DNA of 49,658 nt. Source: CAYSPG01 sp964432885. GTDB taxonomy: Bacteria; Bacteroidota; Bacteroidia; AKYH767-A; OLB10. The notes under the pieces are model-generated. The model was not told where the DNA came from. It saw only the letters and a list, made by a program, of their open reading frames with translations, and searched no databases. A program made the translations under genes and the position numbers. Positions within the stretch are counted from its first letter, which is position 1, and each line of letters starts with the position of its first letter. The DNA lies in assembly GCA_964432885.1 (NCBI GenBank), contig CAYSPG010000027.1, forward strand, positions 1-49,658. The letters are read 5' to 3'. This document shows positions 1-7,851 of this stretch, one piece after another.

Positions 1-259
1 TTTTTCTAAAAAGAAAACTTACACCTATATAAATTACAGATAGTGTAAATGCAATAACCGTTGCAGGTAAAAAAGTCAAGCCGCTAACTTTTGCAAGAAT
101 CCGTTGTTTGGGTTTTTCCTCATAAAACTTTTGCTGCAAATATTTATACTTTGAAAGTTTAAAACTATAAGGCAAAAAAATAGTAGAGCCAAAAGGAAGT
201 TTATTGCGCCTTGGGCGATGCAGTATGCAGGCTACTAATTTTTCTTTTTGAATAATCAT
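1..259 (-). CDS. Partial hypothetical membrane protein (N-terminal part)
   Basis: An open minus-strand frame runs from an ATG at 257-259 to the left edge without a stop, giving about 86 codons. The first 55 residues are basic and polar (begins MIIQKEKLVACILHRPRRNK). Residues about 58-83 form one or two hydrophobic segments, so this looks like an inner-membrane protein cut by the window. It is divergent from the exported-protein gene that starts at 395. I do not recognise a family. The absence of stops over 259 bases and the plausible membrane segment are the only support, so the call is tentative. Confidence 0.4.
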   Translation of the reverse strand, partial: MIIQKEKLVACILHRPRRNKLPFGSTIFLPYSFKLSKYKYLQQKFYEEKPKQRILAKVSGLTFLPATVIAFTLSVIYIGVSFLFRK

Positions 260-394
260 AGGTGCTAAAGTAAATTTTTTCGCCCATCATTTAGCAGGCT
301 GCTTGTTCTTAGTATTTACAACAACCCATTAACTTACAACTTCCTATTATTGATAAAGAAATTTAATTTTACAGCCGCTAACAATCCAATTACA

Positions 395-835
395 ATGCAA
401 AAAATAATATGTACAGTGCTGGTTGCTTTGTGTATCAATACAGCAATAGCACAAAAAATTGCAGCCACTACCCACGATGAATATTTATATGGTTCGGTAG
501 GATACAAACTTCAGCTAAATGCAAAGTTGGATGTAAAGCAGGGTTACTATTTAAAAGACTATACACCGGTAGAAGAGGCTGATAGAAAAACAGAGTTTAA
601 AGGAATTTTTCGCAAAGGCGAAACCATCCCATGCGCCATTATAATGATTTACACAAAACTTAGAAACGCGCCTCAATACTATTGCATACCCACTGCCGAT
701 GCAGCACCTCAACTGTGGCAAAAATTTTTTAAAAGCCTTACAGACGATTCAGAAAACCAGCAGCCCCAGTTGCAGTTTTTTGCTTATTGCCTTGGCAACT
801 TAGCAGCTCAATTATCAGCCAAACCAAATCAGTGA
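395..835 (+). CDS. Hypothetical exported protein upstream of kdsB
   Basis: A 146-residue protein. I chose the ATG at 395 over the in-frame ATG at 350 because the shorter form opens with a clean signal peptide (MQKIICTVLVALCINTAIAQ, cleavage after TAIA). The mature part is mixed and polar, with two cysteines and no recognised domain. Its TGA stop overlaps the GTG start of kdsB by four bases (GTGA, 832-835), so the two genes are probably co-transcribed and translationally coupled. That arrangement hints at a periplasmic or envelope role near LPS synthesis, but this is inference only. Confidence 0.6.
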   Translation: MQKIICTVLVALCINTAIAQKIAATTHDEYLYGSVGYKLQLNAKLDVKQGYYLKDYTPVEEADRKTEFKGIFRKGETIPCAIIMIYTKLRNAPQYYCIPTADAAPQLWQKFFKSLTDDSENQQPQLQFFAYCLGNLAAQLSAKPNQ

Positions 836-1587
836 ACGCAATAGCCATAATTCCTGCTCGCTATGCAAGCACCCGTTTTCCGGGCAAGCCATTGGCGCTT
901 ATTGACGGCATAAGTATGATTGAACGGGTTTACCGGCAGGCACAACAAGCAACATCATTAACAGAAATATTAGTTGCCACCGATGACCAAAAAATCTTAG
1001 ACCATGTAAAGTCTTTTGGCGGAAATGTTTGCCTTACAAACTCCAGTCATCAAAGTGGCACCGACCGTATTGCCGAAGCATACACCCTGCTTAACAAACC
1101 GTTTGATGTAATAATAAACATACAGGGCGATGAACCATTTATAAACCCTGATGAAATAAACAGGCTTATAAATTGCTTTACAGATAATAGTGTACAAATA
1201 GCAACCATGGCAAAACAAATTAAGGATGCCTCAGAGTTTATTAATCCCAATGTGGTTAAAGTGCTGATAAAAAAAAATAACGATGCCATTTATTTCAGCA
1301 GGCAGGCTATTCCTTATATAAAAAATCAACAGGCTGATGAGGCGGTAAAACAATTTTCTATTTACAAGCATATAGGCATTTACTCATTTAAAGCCCAAAC
1401 ACTTTTGCAAATAACACAACTTAAACAAACGCAACTTGAAATGGCCGAATCGCTTGAGCAATTGCGCTGGCTCGAAAACAATTATACTATAAGGGTAATT
1501 GAAACGCAATACGAAACTCTAGCTGTTGACACTCCCGGTGATTTAACAAAAATTGAAGCGCATTTAAAGGTCAATAATAAAAGTTAA
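832..1587 (+). CDS. kdsB: 3-deoxy-manno-octulosonate cytidylyltransferase (CMP-KDO synthetase)
   Basis: Activates KDO with CTP to give CMP-KDO, the donor for the inner core of LPS; cytosolic. Motifs seen are the nucleotide-binding opening (IIPARYASTRFPGKPLA, residues about 6-22), ATDD, and the metal-binding stretch NIQGDEPFI. From the GTG at 832 it is 251 residues, close to the ~248 usual for the family. The longer open frame from 787 would add 15 residues with no family resemblance, and the GTG start gives a four-base overlap with the preceding gene. With gmhA at 35169 it indicates a Gram-negative cell with an LPS core. Confidence 0.93.
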   Translation: MNAIAIIPARYASTRFPGKPLALIDGISMIERVYRQAQQATSLTEILVATDDQKILDHVKSFGGNVCLTNSSHQSGTDRIAEAYTLLNKPFDVIINIQGDEPFINPDEINRLINCFTDNSVQIATMAKQIKDASEFINPNVVKVLIKKNNDAIYFSRQAIPYIKNQQADEAVKQFSIYKHIGIYSFKAQTLLQITQLKQTQLEMAESLEQLRWLENNYTIRVIETQYETLAVDTPGDLTKIEAHLKVNNKS

Positions 1588-1636
1588 TCTTTGGGTTTAA
1601 ACTTTTGCCATAACAAATACATAATGGTTGGGTATT

Positions 1637-1757
1637 TTTTTATTTTCGCCATTAAATAACCACTTCAGATGAAATAGCCATATGCCAATTTGTTTCCATC
1701 CGAAATAAATATGGCGTATTCCATCTGAATGATTTAATAACAATAAAATTTATACAG
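1637..1757 (+). promoter_or_regulatory. Structured leader element, copy 1
   Basis: Upstream of the HU-SPOR gene. A -7-like box TATTTTCG (1641-1648) is followed by an imperfect inverted repeat: 1664-1681 (TTCAGATGAAATAGCCAT) pairs with 1711-1729 (ATGGCGTATTCCATCTGAA). That gives 17 pairs with one A·C mismatch and one bulged G. The start codon lies 30 bases beyond the end of CCATCTGA. A second copy with matching geometry lies upstream of the tryptophan dioxygenase gene at 11738-11859. Function is unknown. Confidence 0.55.
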
Positions 1758-2912
1758 ATGAAATTGGATAATTATATAAGCGACCTTCTGTTTGAACATG
1801 ATTGTGTAATTGTGTCAGATTTTGGAGGCTTTGTTGCCAAGCATAAAAATGCCACCATACATCCGGTGCAGCACACGTTTTCACCCCCTTCAAAACAAAT
1901 TGCTTTTAACCAAAGCCTTAATAACAACGATGGCTTGCTTGCCAATTACATTGCCAATAAACTATTTGTTTCGTACCCTGACGCCTGCCGTATTATTAAC
2001 GACTTTGTAATTGCCTGTAATCAAAAACTTGCCGATAACAACAAACTGGTAATAGAAAACATTGGCGAACTGTTTTATGACTTTGAAAACAACCTCCAGT
2101 TTGCACCCGATGAAAAAGTGAATTACCTTATTGACTCTTTTGGGTTGGGCGAAATACAATCACCTGCCATAAGGCGCGAAAAAGAGTTTGACTTATTTGA
2201 AGGCGATAAAAAATTTGTATCAAAAATACTGCCCGCAACCAAAAGGCGCAGATACCTTAAGCCCGTTTTGCGTACAGCAAGTATTGCAGCCTTTGCCGCA
2301 CTTGCAGCTTTTGCATTTTTAAATCCTACTGTAAACAGCACCATTAAAAAAAGCCTTGCCGGATTAACACTTTTTGAAAACACCCAAACACAACCCCAGC
2401 TTGAAATAAGTCATCAGGATATGATTCAAAAACCTGAGTCAGGTATTGTTGAAGATAAAATAGTTCCTGTAACAGAAAACAAAACCGAAGAAATAACTCC
2501 GGTAACAGAAGAAAAAAACACCGCACCTGTAGTTACCGAACCCATTGCTATAAAGGAAGACAATAAACCACTTGTAACTGAACCAGCACCTGTTATTAAA
2601 TCCGTTCCTGTGACTAAAACAGAGGTATCTGCTAAGGAAAGTGTAGAGCCAATGCCTGTAAAAAGTACACCTATTGCTGCATCTGCCGGCAACTTTTTTA
2701 TTGTAGGCGGCTGCTTTGGTGTTCACGAAAATGCTGTAGCATTTGTTGACGAGCTTAAAGCCAAAGGCTACCCTTCACAAATTATTGGCAAGGGCAAAAA
2801 AGGACTTGAGATGGTGTGCATATCATCTGCCGCAGACAAAAACAAAGCCGAAGAAATGCTTGGCTTTATTCAAGACTCGGGCTACCCCGATGCGTGGATT
2901 TTAAAAAAGTAA
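1758..2912 (+). CDS. HU-like domain / SPOR domain envelope protein
   Basis: A 384-residue protein. Residues 1-130 resemble the CCDC81-type prokaryotic HU domains of Bacteroidetes (begins MKLDNYISDLLFEHDCVIVS, then a conserved DFGGF). Residues 173-190 form one transmembrane helix after a basic stretch (TKRRR). Residues about 205-305 are a low-complexity linker rich in Pro, Val, Thr and Glu. Residues about 311-384 are a SPOR domain (opens with NFFIVGGCF), a fold that binds peptidoglycan lacking stem peptides. The likely topology is a cytoplasmic HU-like head, an inner-membrane anchor and a periplasmic SPOR tail, which could link the nucleoid or cytoplasmic face to septal wall. A structured leader precedes it. 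Confidence 0.82.
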   Translation: MKLDNYISDLLFEHDCVIVSDFGGFVAKHKNATIHPVQHTFSPPSKQIAFNQSLNNNDGLLANYIANKLFVSYPDACRIINDFVIACNQKLADNNKLVIENIGELFYDFENNLQFAPDEKVNYLIDSFGLGEIQSPAIRREKEFDLFEGDKKFVSKILPATKRRRYLKPVLRTASIAAFAALAAFAFLNPTVNSTIKKSLAGLTLFENTQTQPQLEISHQDMIQKPESGIVEDKIVPVTENKTEEITPVTEEKNTAPVVTEPIAIKEDNKPLVTEPAPVIKSVPVTKTEVSAKESVEPMPVKSTPIAASAGNFFIVGGCFGVHENAVAFVDELKAKGYPSQIIGKGKKGLEMVCISSAADKNKAEEMLGFIQDSGYPDAWILKK

Positions 2913-2919
2913 GCCCACC

Positions 2920-3150
2920 TTACACCAGTTTGTCTATTAAGGCGGCAAGTTCACGATCCTTATCGGTAACTGTATTTCCTGCCGAGTGCGTACACAGGCT
3001 TATTTCAACTTTATTATACACGTTGCTCCAGTTTGGATGATGATCCATTTTTTCGGCTGCCAATGCTACGCGTGTTATAAACGAAAATGCCTCGCTAAAA
3101 TTTTTAAATGTAAAACTTCTGCTAAGCTTGTTGTTTTCTTCTGTCCACAT
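2920..3150 (-). CDS. 4a-hydroxytetrahydrobiopterin dehydratase (pterin carbinolamine dehydratase)
   Basis: A 76-residue protein with the family hallmark HHPNWSNVYNKVEI and a C-terminal acidic/hydrophobic helix ending ALIDKLV. The family dehydrates 4a-hydroxytetrahydropterin during aromatic amino acid hydroxylation and can also serve as DCoH-type dimerisation cofactor. It is shorter than the usual ~95-110 residues because it begins directly at the alpha-helical core (MWTEENNKLSRSFTFKNFSEA). It is convergent with the HU-SPOR gene, leaving only seven bases between stops. No phenylalanine hydroxylase gene is visible in this window. Confidence 0.88.
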   Translation of the reverse strand: MWTEENNKLSRSFTFKNFSEAFSFITRVALAAEKMDHHPNWSNVYNKVEISLCTHSAGNTVTDKDRELAALIDKLV

Positions 3151-3232
3151 ATTGTTTTTTTTGTAAAACTACCTCACAAAACCATACACCAACAAAATGA
3201 TTTGGCAGCCTGTTTCATTTGAAGAATATTTT

Positions 3233-3240
3233 TATTTTTG
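3233..3240 (+). promoter_or_regulatory. Bacteroidetes -7 box for tRNA-Gln
   Basis: TATTTTTG matches TAnnTTTG exactly and sits 10 bases before the tRNA 5' end, which fits a transcript starting close to the mature end. No good -33 TTG is visible at the usual distance. Confidence 0.55.
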
Positions 3241-3250
3241 CCGCCCTTAT

Positions 3251-3321
3251 TGACCTATGGTGTAATGGCAGCACAACAGATTTTGATTCTGTTTGTCTAG
3301 GTTCGAATCCTGGTAGGTCAA
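3251..3321 (+). tRNA. tRNA-Gln (anticodon TTG)
   Basis: A 71-nt cloverleaf. The acceptor stem is TGACCTA with TAGGTCA (seven perfect pairs) and the discriminator is A. The anticodon stem ACAGA/TCTGT encloses the loop TTTTGAT, giving anticodon TTG, which reads CAA. The T arm is CTAGG-TTCGAAT-CCTGG. CCA is not encoded. It lies 97 bases upstream of gltX on the same strand, with a hairpin between them. Confidence 0.95.
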
Positions 3322-3362
3322 CAAAAAATCCCGCCCCTAATAAGAGGGATGGGATTTTTTGT
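3321..3362 (+). terminator. Intrinsic terminator between tRNA-Gln and gltX
   Basis: Perfect 12-bp arms ACAAAAAATCCC (3321-3332) and GGGATTTTTTGT (3351-3362), with partial pairing inside and a T run in the descending arm. The A of the tRNA discriminator is the first base of the stem. It probably ends the tRNA transcript. It could also attenuate read-through into gltX. Confidence 0.7.
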
Positions 3363-3417
3363 TTAAGGCAACTATTTTTATACCATACCTTACAGAATTT
3401 ATTCCCTTATCTAACAA

Positions 3418-4974
3418 ATGGCCCAACGCATACGCACACGTTTTGCCCCCAGCCCCACCGGTGGTTTGCACATGGGGGGTGTTCGCACAGCACTTTATTC
3501 ATACCTGTTTGCAAAAAAACACGGTGGCGATTTTATCCTTCGCATTGAAGATACCGATCAAACCCGGTACGTTGAGGGTGCCGAGGAATACATTATTAAT
3601 TCCCTGCGCTGGTGTGGAATAGAAATTGATGAAGGCGTAAGCATTGGCGGACCACACGCACCTTACCGGCAAAGCGAACGAAAGCAACTTTATAAAAAGT
3701 ATGCCGAAAAGTTAATTGAAAGTGGCAATGCCTATTATGCATTTGATACTGCCGCTGAAATTGAAAAAATGCGCGAACGCTTAAAAGCCGAAGGAAAAAA
3801 CACACAGCAATACGACAGTTCATCTCGCTTATCAATGCGCAATTCATTAACGATGGGTAATGAGGAAGTAAAAAAACTAATTGCGGAAAATGCTCCTTAT
3901 GTAATACGATTAAAAGTTCCCGACCAGACTGATATTTCGTTTGACGACATAGTAAGAGGTGTCGTAACCGTTCATTCTTCATTGGTTGACGATAAGGTTT
4001 TGCTAAAGTCTGACGGTATGCCAACCTACCATTTAGCCCACATTGTAGATGACTATTTAATGGAAATTACCCACGCAATACGTGGCGAAGAATGGTTGCC
4101 ATCGGCACCGGCACATATTTTAATTTACAGGTATTTAGGTTGGGAAAACAAAATGCCAAAGTATGCTCACTTACCTTTAATTTTAAAACCTGACGGAAAA
4201 GGAAAACTAAGCAAGCGCGACAAAAGTGGTTTGCCCATGTTTCCGCTTAACTGGACCGACCCTCGCGAAAACGAATCGTACACAGGATATAAAGAGAGCG
4301 GGTATTTGCCCGAAGCATTTGTAAATATGCTGGCTTTTTTAGGTTGGAACCCAGGCACCCAACAGGAATTGTTTTCGATGCAGGAATTGATTGACCAGTT
4401 TTCATTAGAGCGCGTACACAAAGCAGGCGCTAAATTTGATCCTGAAAAAACAAAGTGGTTTAACCATCAGCACATACGGCTTAAATCCGATGATGAGCTT
4501 GCCGCTATTTTTATTCCTGTGGTAAACCAAAAAATAAGCGAGTTAAAAATAAATTGTACTGTTACCGATGGCGATATAGTAGCTTACACAACAAAAGTAT
4601 GCAGCTTGCTTAAAGAAAAAATGTATGTACTGTCTGATTTTTGGCCTATGGCAAATTATTTTTATCACCCACCAGTTACGTTTGATGAAAACGTAATTGC
4701 CAAAAAATGGAATGAAACAGCTAAAACATTTTTTACATCACTTACCCATAACTTTGCAGCGCAAAATAATTTTTATGCAACCGATTTGGAGGTCCTGTTT
4801 AAACAAGCAGCCGAAAAATTATCCATTAATCCGGGCAGTATGATGCAATTGTTTCGTGTTTTGCTTTCGGGTATGGCAGTGGGGCCTGCTATTTTTGAAA
4901 TGGCACAACTCATTGGAAAAGAGGAGTGCTGCAAACGATTAACTTCAGGAATTCAAGCCTTTAAAATTTCTTAA
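3418..4974 (+). CDS. gltX: Glutamyl-tRNA synthetase
   Basis: Charges tRNA-Glu with glutamate in the cytosol. The class I signature FAPSPTGGLHMGG lies at residues 9-21 (HIGH-type motif HMGG). The family stretch RIEDTDQTR follows, and the KMSKS-type motif appears as KLSKR at about residue 263. Length 518 is normal for a bacterial GluRS with its helical anticodon-binding C-terminus. The ATG at 3418 begins directly before the conserved opening (MAQRIRTRFAPSPTG). Its last codon overlaps the stop of the convergent DUF3109 gene by four bases. Adjacency to tRNA-Gln is notable because GluRS either discriminates against that tRNA or, in indirect pathways, charges it. Confidence 0.95.
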   Translation: MAQRIRTRFAPSPTGGLHMGGVRTALYSYLFAKKHGGDFILRIEDTDQTRYVEGAEEYIINSLRWCGIEIDEGVSIGGPHAPYRQSERKQLYKKYAEKLIESGNAYYAFDTAAEIEKMRERLKAEGKNTQQYDSSSRLSMRNSLTMGNEEVKKLIAENAPYVIRLKVPDQTDISFDDIVRGVVTVHSSLVDDKVLLKSDGMPTYHLAHIVDDYLMEITHAIRGEEWLPSAPAHILIYRYLGWENKMPKYAHLPLILKPDGKGKLSKRDKSGLPMFPLNWTDPRENESYTGYKESGYLPEAFVNMLAFLGWNPGTQQELFSMQELIDQFSLERVHKAGAKFDPEKTKWFNHQHIRLKSDDELAAIFIPVVNQKISELKINCTVTDGDIVAYTTKVCSLLKEKMYVLSDFWPMANYFYHPPVTFDENVIAKKWNETAKTFFTSLTHNFAAQNNFYATDLEVLFKQAAEKLSINPGSMMQLFRVLLSGMAVGPAIFEMAQLIGKEECCKRLTSGIQAFKIS

Positions 4975-5558
4975 ACTTTTGTCTTTTTGCTTTGCAGGTA
5001 TTCTTCAGCTATTTCTTTTAGTTGGTCATACCACTTCTCTCCATATTTTCTAATCAAAGCGGTTTTTAAAAATTCAAACACTCGCACTTTATTTTTTTTG
5101 CCAAGCTTGCATGCAGGACTGCAAATTTCCCACTCATGATAATTAAGCGCATCGCCCGTTTTTAATTTTGAAATGCGGATGGGATACAAATGACAGGAGA
5201 TTGGTTTTTGAAATTTTACTTTTTTTTCCAGATACGCTTTTTCAATTCCACAAAATGCCGTTCCGTTTTCAAAAATTGTAAAAGCACACGGACCGCCTTT
5301 CCACATCAATGGAGTTACCCACTCGTCATCACTGTCTTTCAAATATAATCCCTGCTCATCAATGGCTTTTATTCCGTCAGCAGTTAAATAGGGTTTTACT
5401 TTTTCGTAATCGCGCTCCAATAATTTTAGTTCATCGTCTTCAAGCGGTGCGCCACTTTCGCCTTCAACACAGCATGCGCCTTTACATTTGCTTAAATCGC
5501 AAATAAATTTTTCTTCAATTACCTGGTCTGAAATAAGTGTGTTGTGTAGTTTGAGCAC
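4971..5558 (-). CDS. DUF3109 family cysteine-rich protein
   Basis: A 195-residue protein recognised as DUF3109, a family widespread in Bacteroidetes and related to YkgJ-type zinc/iron-chelating proteins. An N-terminal cysteine cluster CDLSKCKGACC is followed by further cysteines in GPCAF, FCGIE, ISCHLYP and EICSPACKLG, which suggests metal or Fe-S coordination. The start is GTG (5556-5558), chosen because the protein then opens at the conserved region (MLKLHNTLISDQVIEEKFIC). Biochemical role is unknown. It converges on gltX with a four-base overlap. Confidence 0.8.
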   Translation of the reverse strand: MLKLHNTLISDQVIEEKFICDLSKCKGACCVEGESGAPLEDDELKLLERDYEKVKPYLTADGIKAIDEQGLYLKDSDDEWVTPLMWKGGPCAFTIFENGTAFCGIEKAYLEKKVKFQKPISCHLYPIRISKLKTGDALNYHEWEICSPACKLGKKNKVRVFEFLKTALIRKYGEKWYDQLKEIAEEYLQSKKTKV

Positions 5559-5588
5559 GTGAGAAATTTTTTACAAAAAAACGAAGAA

Positions 5589-5712
5589 ATAGAACACGGA
5601 TAACGCAGATTGGACGGGTTTTCGCGGATAACCCTTTTTAAAAGAGAAAAAAAGTAAGAGAATTATTTCAGTTTTTAAAAATCAGTGTTCATCCGTTGCA
5701 TCCGCGTTCTAT
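5589..5712. repeat. Inverted pair of ATCCG-type dispersed repeats
   Basis: ATAGAACACGGAT (5589-5601) is inverted and repeated with one mismatch as ATCCGCGTTCTAT (5700-5712), about 100 bases away. Both arms are flanked by further ATCCG/CGGAT words. A related sequence lies at 30516-30570. The right arm abuts the -7 box TACTTTTG (5724-5731) of the ABC ATPase gene. Confidence 0.6.
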
Positions 5713-5723
5713 TTTATTTCTTA

Positions 5724-5731
5724 TACTTTTG
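5724..5731 (+). promoter_or_regulatory. -7 box for the ABC transporter ATPase gene
   Basis: TACTTTTG matches TAnnTTTG and lies 19 bases before the ATG at 5751. It supports that ATG over the upstream in-frame ATG at 5685, which would lie before the promoter. No convincing -33 box is seen. Confidence 0.5.
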
Positions 5732-5750
5732 GCATCGCAATAAAAATTTC

Positions 5751-6512
5751 ATGTCCCGTTCCATTATCACCGTAAACAATCTCACAAAAAAGTACAACGA
5801 CTTTGAAGCCGTTAAAGGAATTTCGTTTGATGTTTTTGAGGGAGAAATATTTGGATTGCTCGGACCCAATGGTGCAGGTAAAACAACATCGCTTGAAATT
5901 ATGGAAACGTTGCGCGAAAAAACTTCGGGCGAAATTTTGTTGGATAATTTAGTTGTAGGAAAAGATGATAACGAAATAAAAAAAATTATTGGTGTGCAGT
6001 TGCAGGCCGCTGGTTACTATCCAAGCTTAACGCTTACTGAGTTGATTTTACTTTTTTCAGGATTATACAATCGTACAGTTGATGCAACAGAATTATTGAA
6101 GCGCGTAGGATTGGTTGATAAAGCAAAAGCAAAATACAAAGAGTTGAGTGGCGGACAAAAACAACGGTTCTCTATTGCAACAACACTCATCAATAAACCC
6201 AAAATTATTTTTTTAGACGAACCCACAACAGGATTAGACCCTCAGGCAAGAAGAAATTTGTGGGATTTAATTCGTGAGATACGCGATGAAGGAACTACCG
6301 TGGTTATAACCACTCATTACATGGATGAGGCTGAAGAACTTTGCAACCGTGTTGCGATAATTGAAAGCGGAAAAATTATTGCACTTGATACACCTGACAA
6401 ACTAATTGATGAACTGGTTGCAAAAGGGTTTGAAAGAAAAAGAGAAGTAAAAAAAGCAAACCTTGAAGATGTGTTTTTAAGTTTAACCGGACAAGAATGG
6501 AGAGACGAGTAA
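5751..6512 (+). CDS. ABC transporter ATP-binding protein (ABC-2 type exporter)
   Basis: A 253-residue nucleotide-binding subunit. Motifs are Walker A GPNGAGKTT, signature LSGGQKQRF, Walker B IIFLDEPTTGLD and switch His in VVITTHYMDEAEEL. The sequence class is that of multidrug/lipid ABC-2 exporters (DrrA-like), and it should power the permease encoded at 6690. The start at 5751 gives the family's usual opening (MSRSIITVNNLTKKYNDFEAV). The 22-residue extension possible from 5685 comes from the repeat region and is not believed. A 177-base spacer holding an inverted repeat separates it from the permease gene, wide for such a pair. Confidence 0.92.
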   Translation: MSRSIITVNNLTKKYNDFEAVKGISFDVFEGEIFGLLGPNGAGKTTSLEIMETLREKTSGEILLDNLVVGKDDNEIKKIIGVQLQAAGYYPSLTLTELILLFSGLYNRTVDATELLKRVGLVDKAKAKYKELSGGQKQRFSIATTLINKPKIIFLDEPTTGLDPQARRNLWDLIREIRDEGTTVVITTHYMDEAEELCNRVAIIESGKIIALDTPDKLIDELVAKGFERKREVKKANLEDVFLSLTGQEWRDE

Positions 6513-6685
6513 TATTAACGAATTACGAATCTGTTACGAATATACGAATGGCTACATTGTTTCATTGTTATATTGATACGGATTACGTCAAAAAATTATT
6601 TAATTACCAATAACAACAATTTAACAATAAAAACCGCGCAACAATTCTTTACATCTAGATTTGAATATTCGTAATTCGTTGATAT
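6512..6685. repeat. Inverted repeat filling the ATPase/permease spacer
   Basis: The left arm ATATTAACGAATTACGAAT (6512-6530) begins at the last base of the ATPase stop codon. The right arm ATTCGTAATTCGTTGATAT (6667-6685) ends four bases before the permease ATG. The arms match as an inverted repeat at 18 of 19 positions. The 136 bases between contain further ACGAAT words and no credible gene. A single arm-like copy, ATATCTACGAATTACGAAT, starts at the permease stop codon (7784-7802). Confidence 0.7.
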
Positions 6686-6689
6686 AACT

Positions 6690-7784
6690 ATGCAGTACAG
6701 TCAGACAAGAGCCATGTTGGCAATTACCCGTGCAAGTTTTCGTTCTATAACACGAAGTCCGAGTGCGGTAGTGTTTACATTAATTTTTCCATTGATTTTT
6801 ATTTTGGTGTTTGGATTTTTAGGTGGAGGAGGAGCAAGGGTTGATTTGGGGATTAGCAAAAATTGCGATACTCAAAATATTTATTTCGAAAGCATCCAAA
6901 AAATTCCTGTCATTAAATATTATGACGACATGAGCGAGGATGAAATGAATAAAGAACTTTCTAAAGGTAGGCTTGATGGTATTTTAACCATCGTTAAAAA
7001 TCCTGCAGGCAGTTTAACCGAATATGATGTGCAATTAAAAACATCTGGTGCATCGCCTCAAAATGGTGACTTGCTTTATCGCATTTTAAAAAACACCAGC
7101 ACCGAATTAAATTTTATAAATGCACAGGTAAAAAATAAAGTAGCTGAAGTAAAGGCCACCGAAATTCCGGGGCGCGCTTATAAGAGTATTGACTTTATAT
7201 TACCCGGACAACTTGGTTTTTCATTGTTGTCAACTGGTGTTTTTGGTACAGCATTTGTTTTTTTCAGCCTCAGGCAAACGCTTGTTATCAAACGTTTTTT
7301 TGCAACACCCATTCAACGTATTTACATTGTACTTGGTGAAGCACTAAGCCGAATGATCTTTGCAATACTTGGCGCTATCTTTATTATTTCAATCGGATAT
7401 TTTGCTTTTGGATTTACACTCATCCATGGTTTTTCAACTTTTTTAATGATGTTGCTTTTATCAGCCTTGGGATTAATTGTGTTTATGGGTTTTGGCTTTA
7501 TAATTTCAGGCCTTGCAAAATCCGACAGCACTATTCCTCCACTTGCAAATATTATTACACTACCGCAATTTTTATTGTCGGGTACTTTTTTCAGTATCGA
7601 AGCTTTCCCGTCCTGGTTGCAACCCATCTGCAAAGTGCTTCCGCTAACTTACTTAAACGATGCCATGCGCAAAGTTGCTTTTGAAGGCGCAACACTTGTT
7701 GATGTGTGGAAACAACTTAGCATACTTGGATTATGGGGAGTGGTGGTTTATTTTGTGGCTACTAAAACTTTTAAGTGGGAGTAA
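6690..7784 (+). CDS. ABC transporter permease (ABC-2 type)
   Basis: A 364-residue membrane protein with the ABC-2 layout. One N-terminal transmembrane helix (residues about 24-45, after RASFRSITRSPSAVVF) is followed by an extracytoplasmic domain of about 120 residues, then five hydrophobic helices from residue about 175 to the C-terminus. A characteristic LLSGTFFSIEAFPSWLQ segment precedes the last helix. It is the expected partner of the ATPase at 5751, exporting an unknown substrate. An ACGAAT-type repeat arm starts at its stop codon, as it does at the stop of the ATPase gene. Confidence 0.88.
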   Translation: MQYSQTRAMLAITRASFRSITRSPSAVVFTLIFPLIFILVFGFLGGGGARVDLGISKNCDTQNIYFESIQKIPVIKYYDDMSEDEMNKELSKGRLDGILTIVKNPAGSLTEYDVQLKTSGASPQNGDLLYRILKNTSTELNFINAQVKNKVAEVKATEIPGRAYKSIDFILPGQLGFSLLSTGVFGTAFVFFSLRQTLVIKRFFATPIQRIYIVLGEALSRMIFAILGAIFIISIGYFAFGFTLIHGFSTFLMMLLLSALGLIVFMGFGFIISGLAKSDSTIPPLANIITLPQFLLSGTFFSIEAFPSWLQPICKVLPLTYLNDAMRKVAFEGATLVDVWKQLSILGLWGVVVYFVATKTFKWE

Positions 7785-7802
7785 TATCTACGAATTACGA
7801 AT
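7784..7802. repeat. ACGAAT-type repeat arm at the permease stop codon
   Basis: ATATCTACGAATTACGAAT matches the arm at 6512-6530 at 17 of 19 positions and has the same position relative to a TAA stop. A degenerate opposite arm (ATTCGAATTG) follows within 30 bases. Confidence 0.5.
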
Positions 7803-7851
7803 AAAATCAAATATTCGAATTGTATTTTTAGTATTAAAAAACAGGAAACAA

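Noticed and set aside
787..831. Upstream extension of kdsB
   Set aside because: The added residues have no family similarity. The GTG at 832 gives a four-base overlap with the preceding gene and the normal family length.
2439..2726. Antisense open frames opposite the HU-SPOR linker
   Set aside because: They mirror a low-complexity Pro/Val/Thr/Glu linker and have no start signal or recognisable protein features.
3321..3417. T-box riboswitch between tRNA-Gln and gltX
   Set aside because: The spacer is too short and shows only a simple terminator hairpin; no T-box consensus is visible, and T-boxes are characteristic of Firmicutes and some Actinobacteria.
3219..3548. Open frame of 109 codons across tRNA-Gln
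   Set aside because: It reads through the tRNA and its terminator and has no protein-like character; it is a shadow of the tRNA region.
5685..5750. Upstream extension of the ABC ATPase
   Set aside because: It lies in a dispersed repeat and upstream of the -7 box; the family opening begins at 5751.
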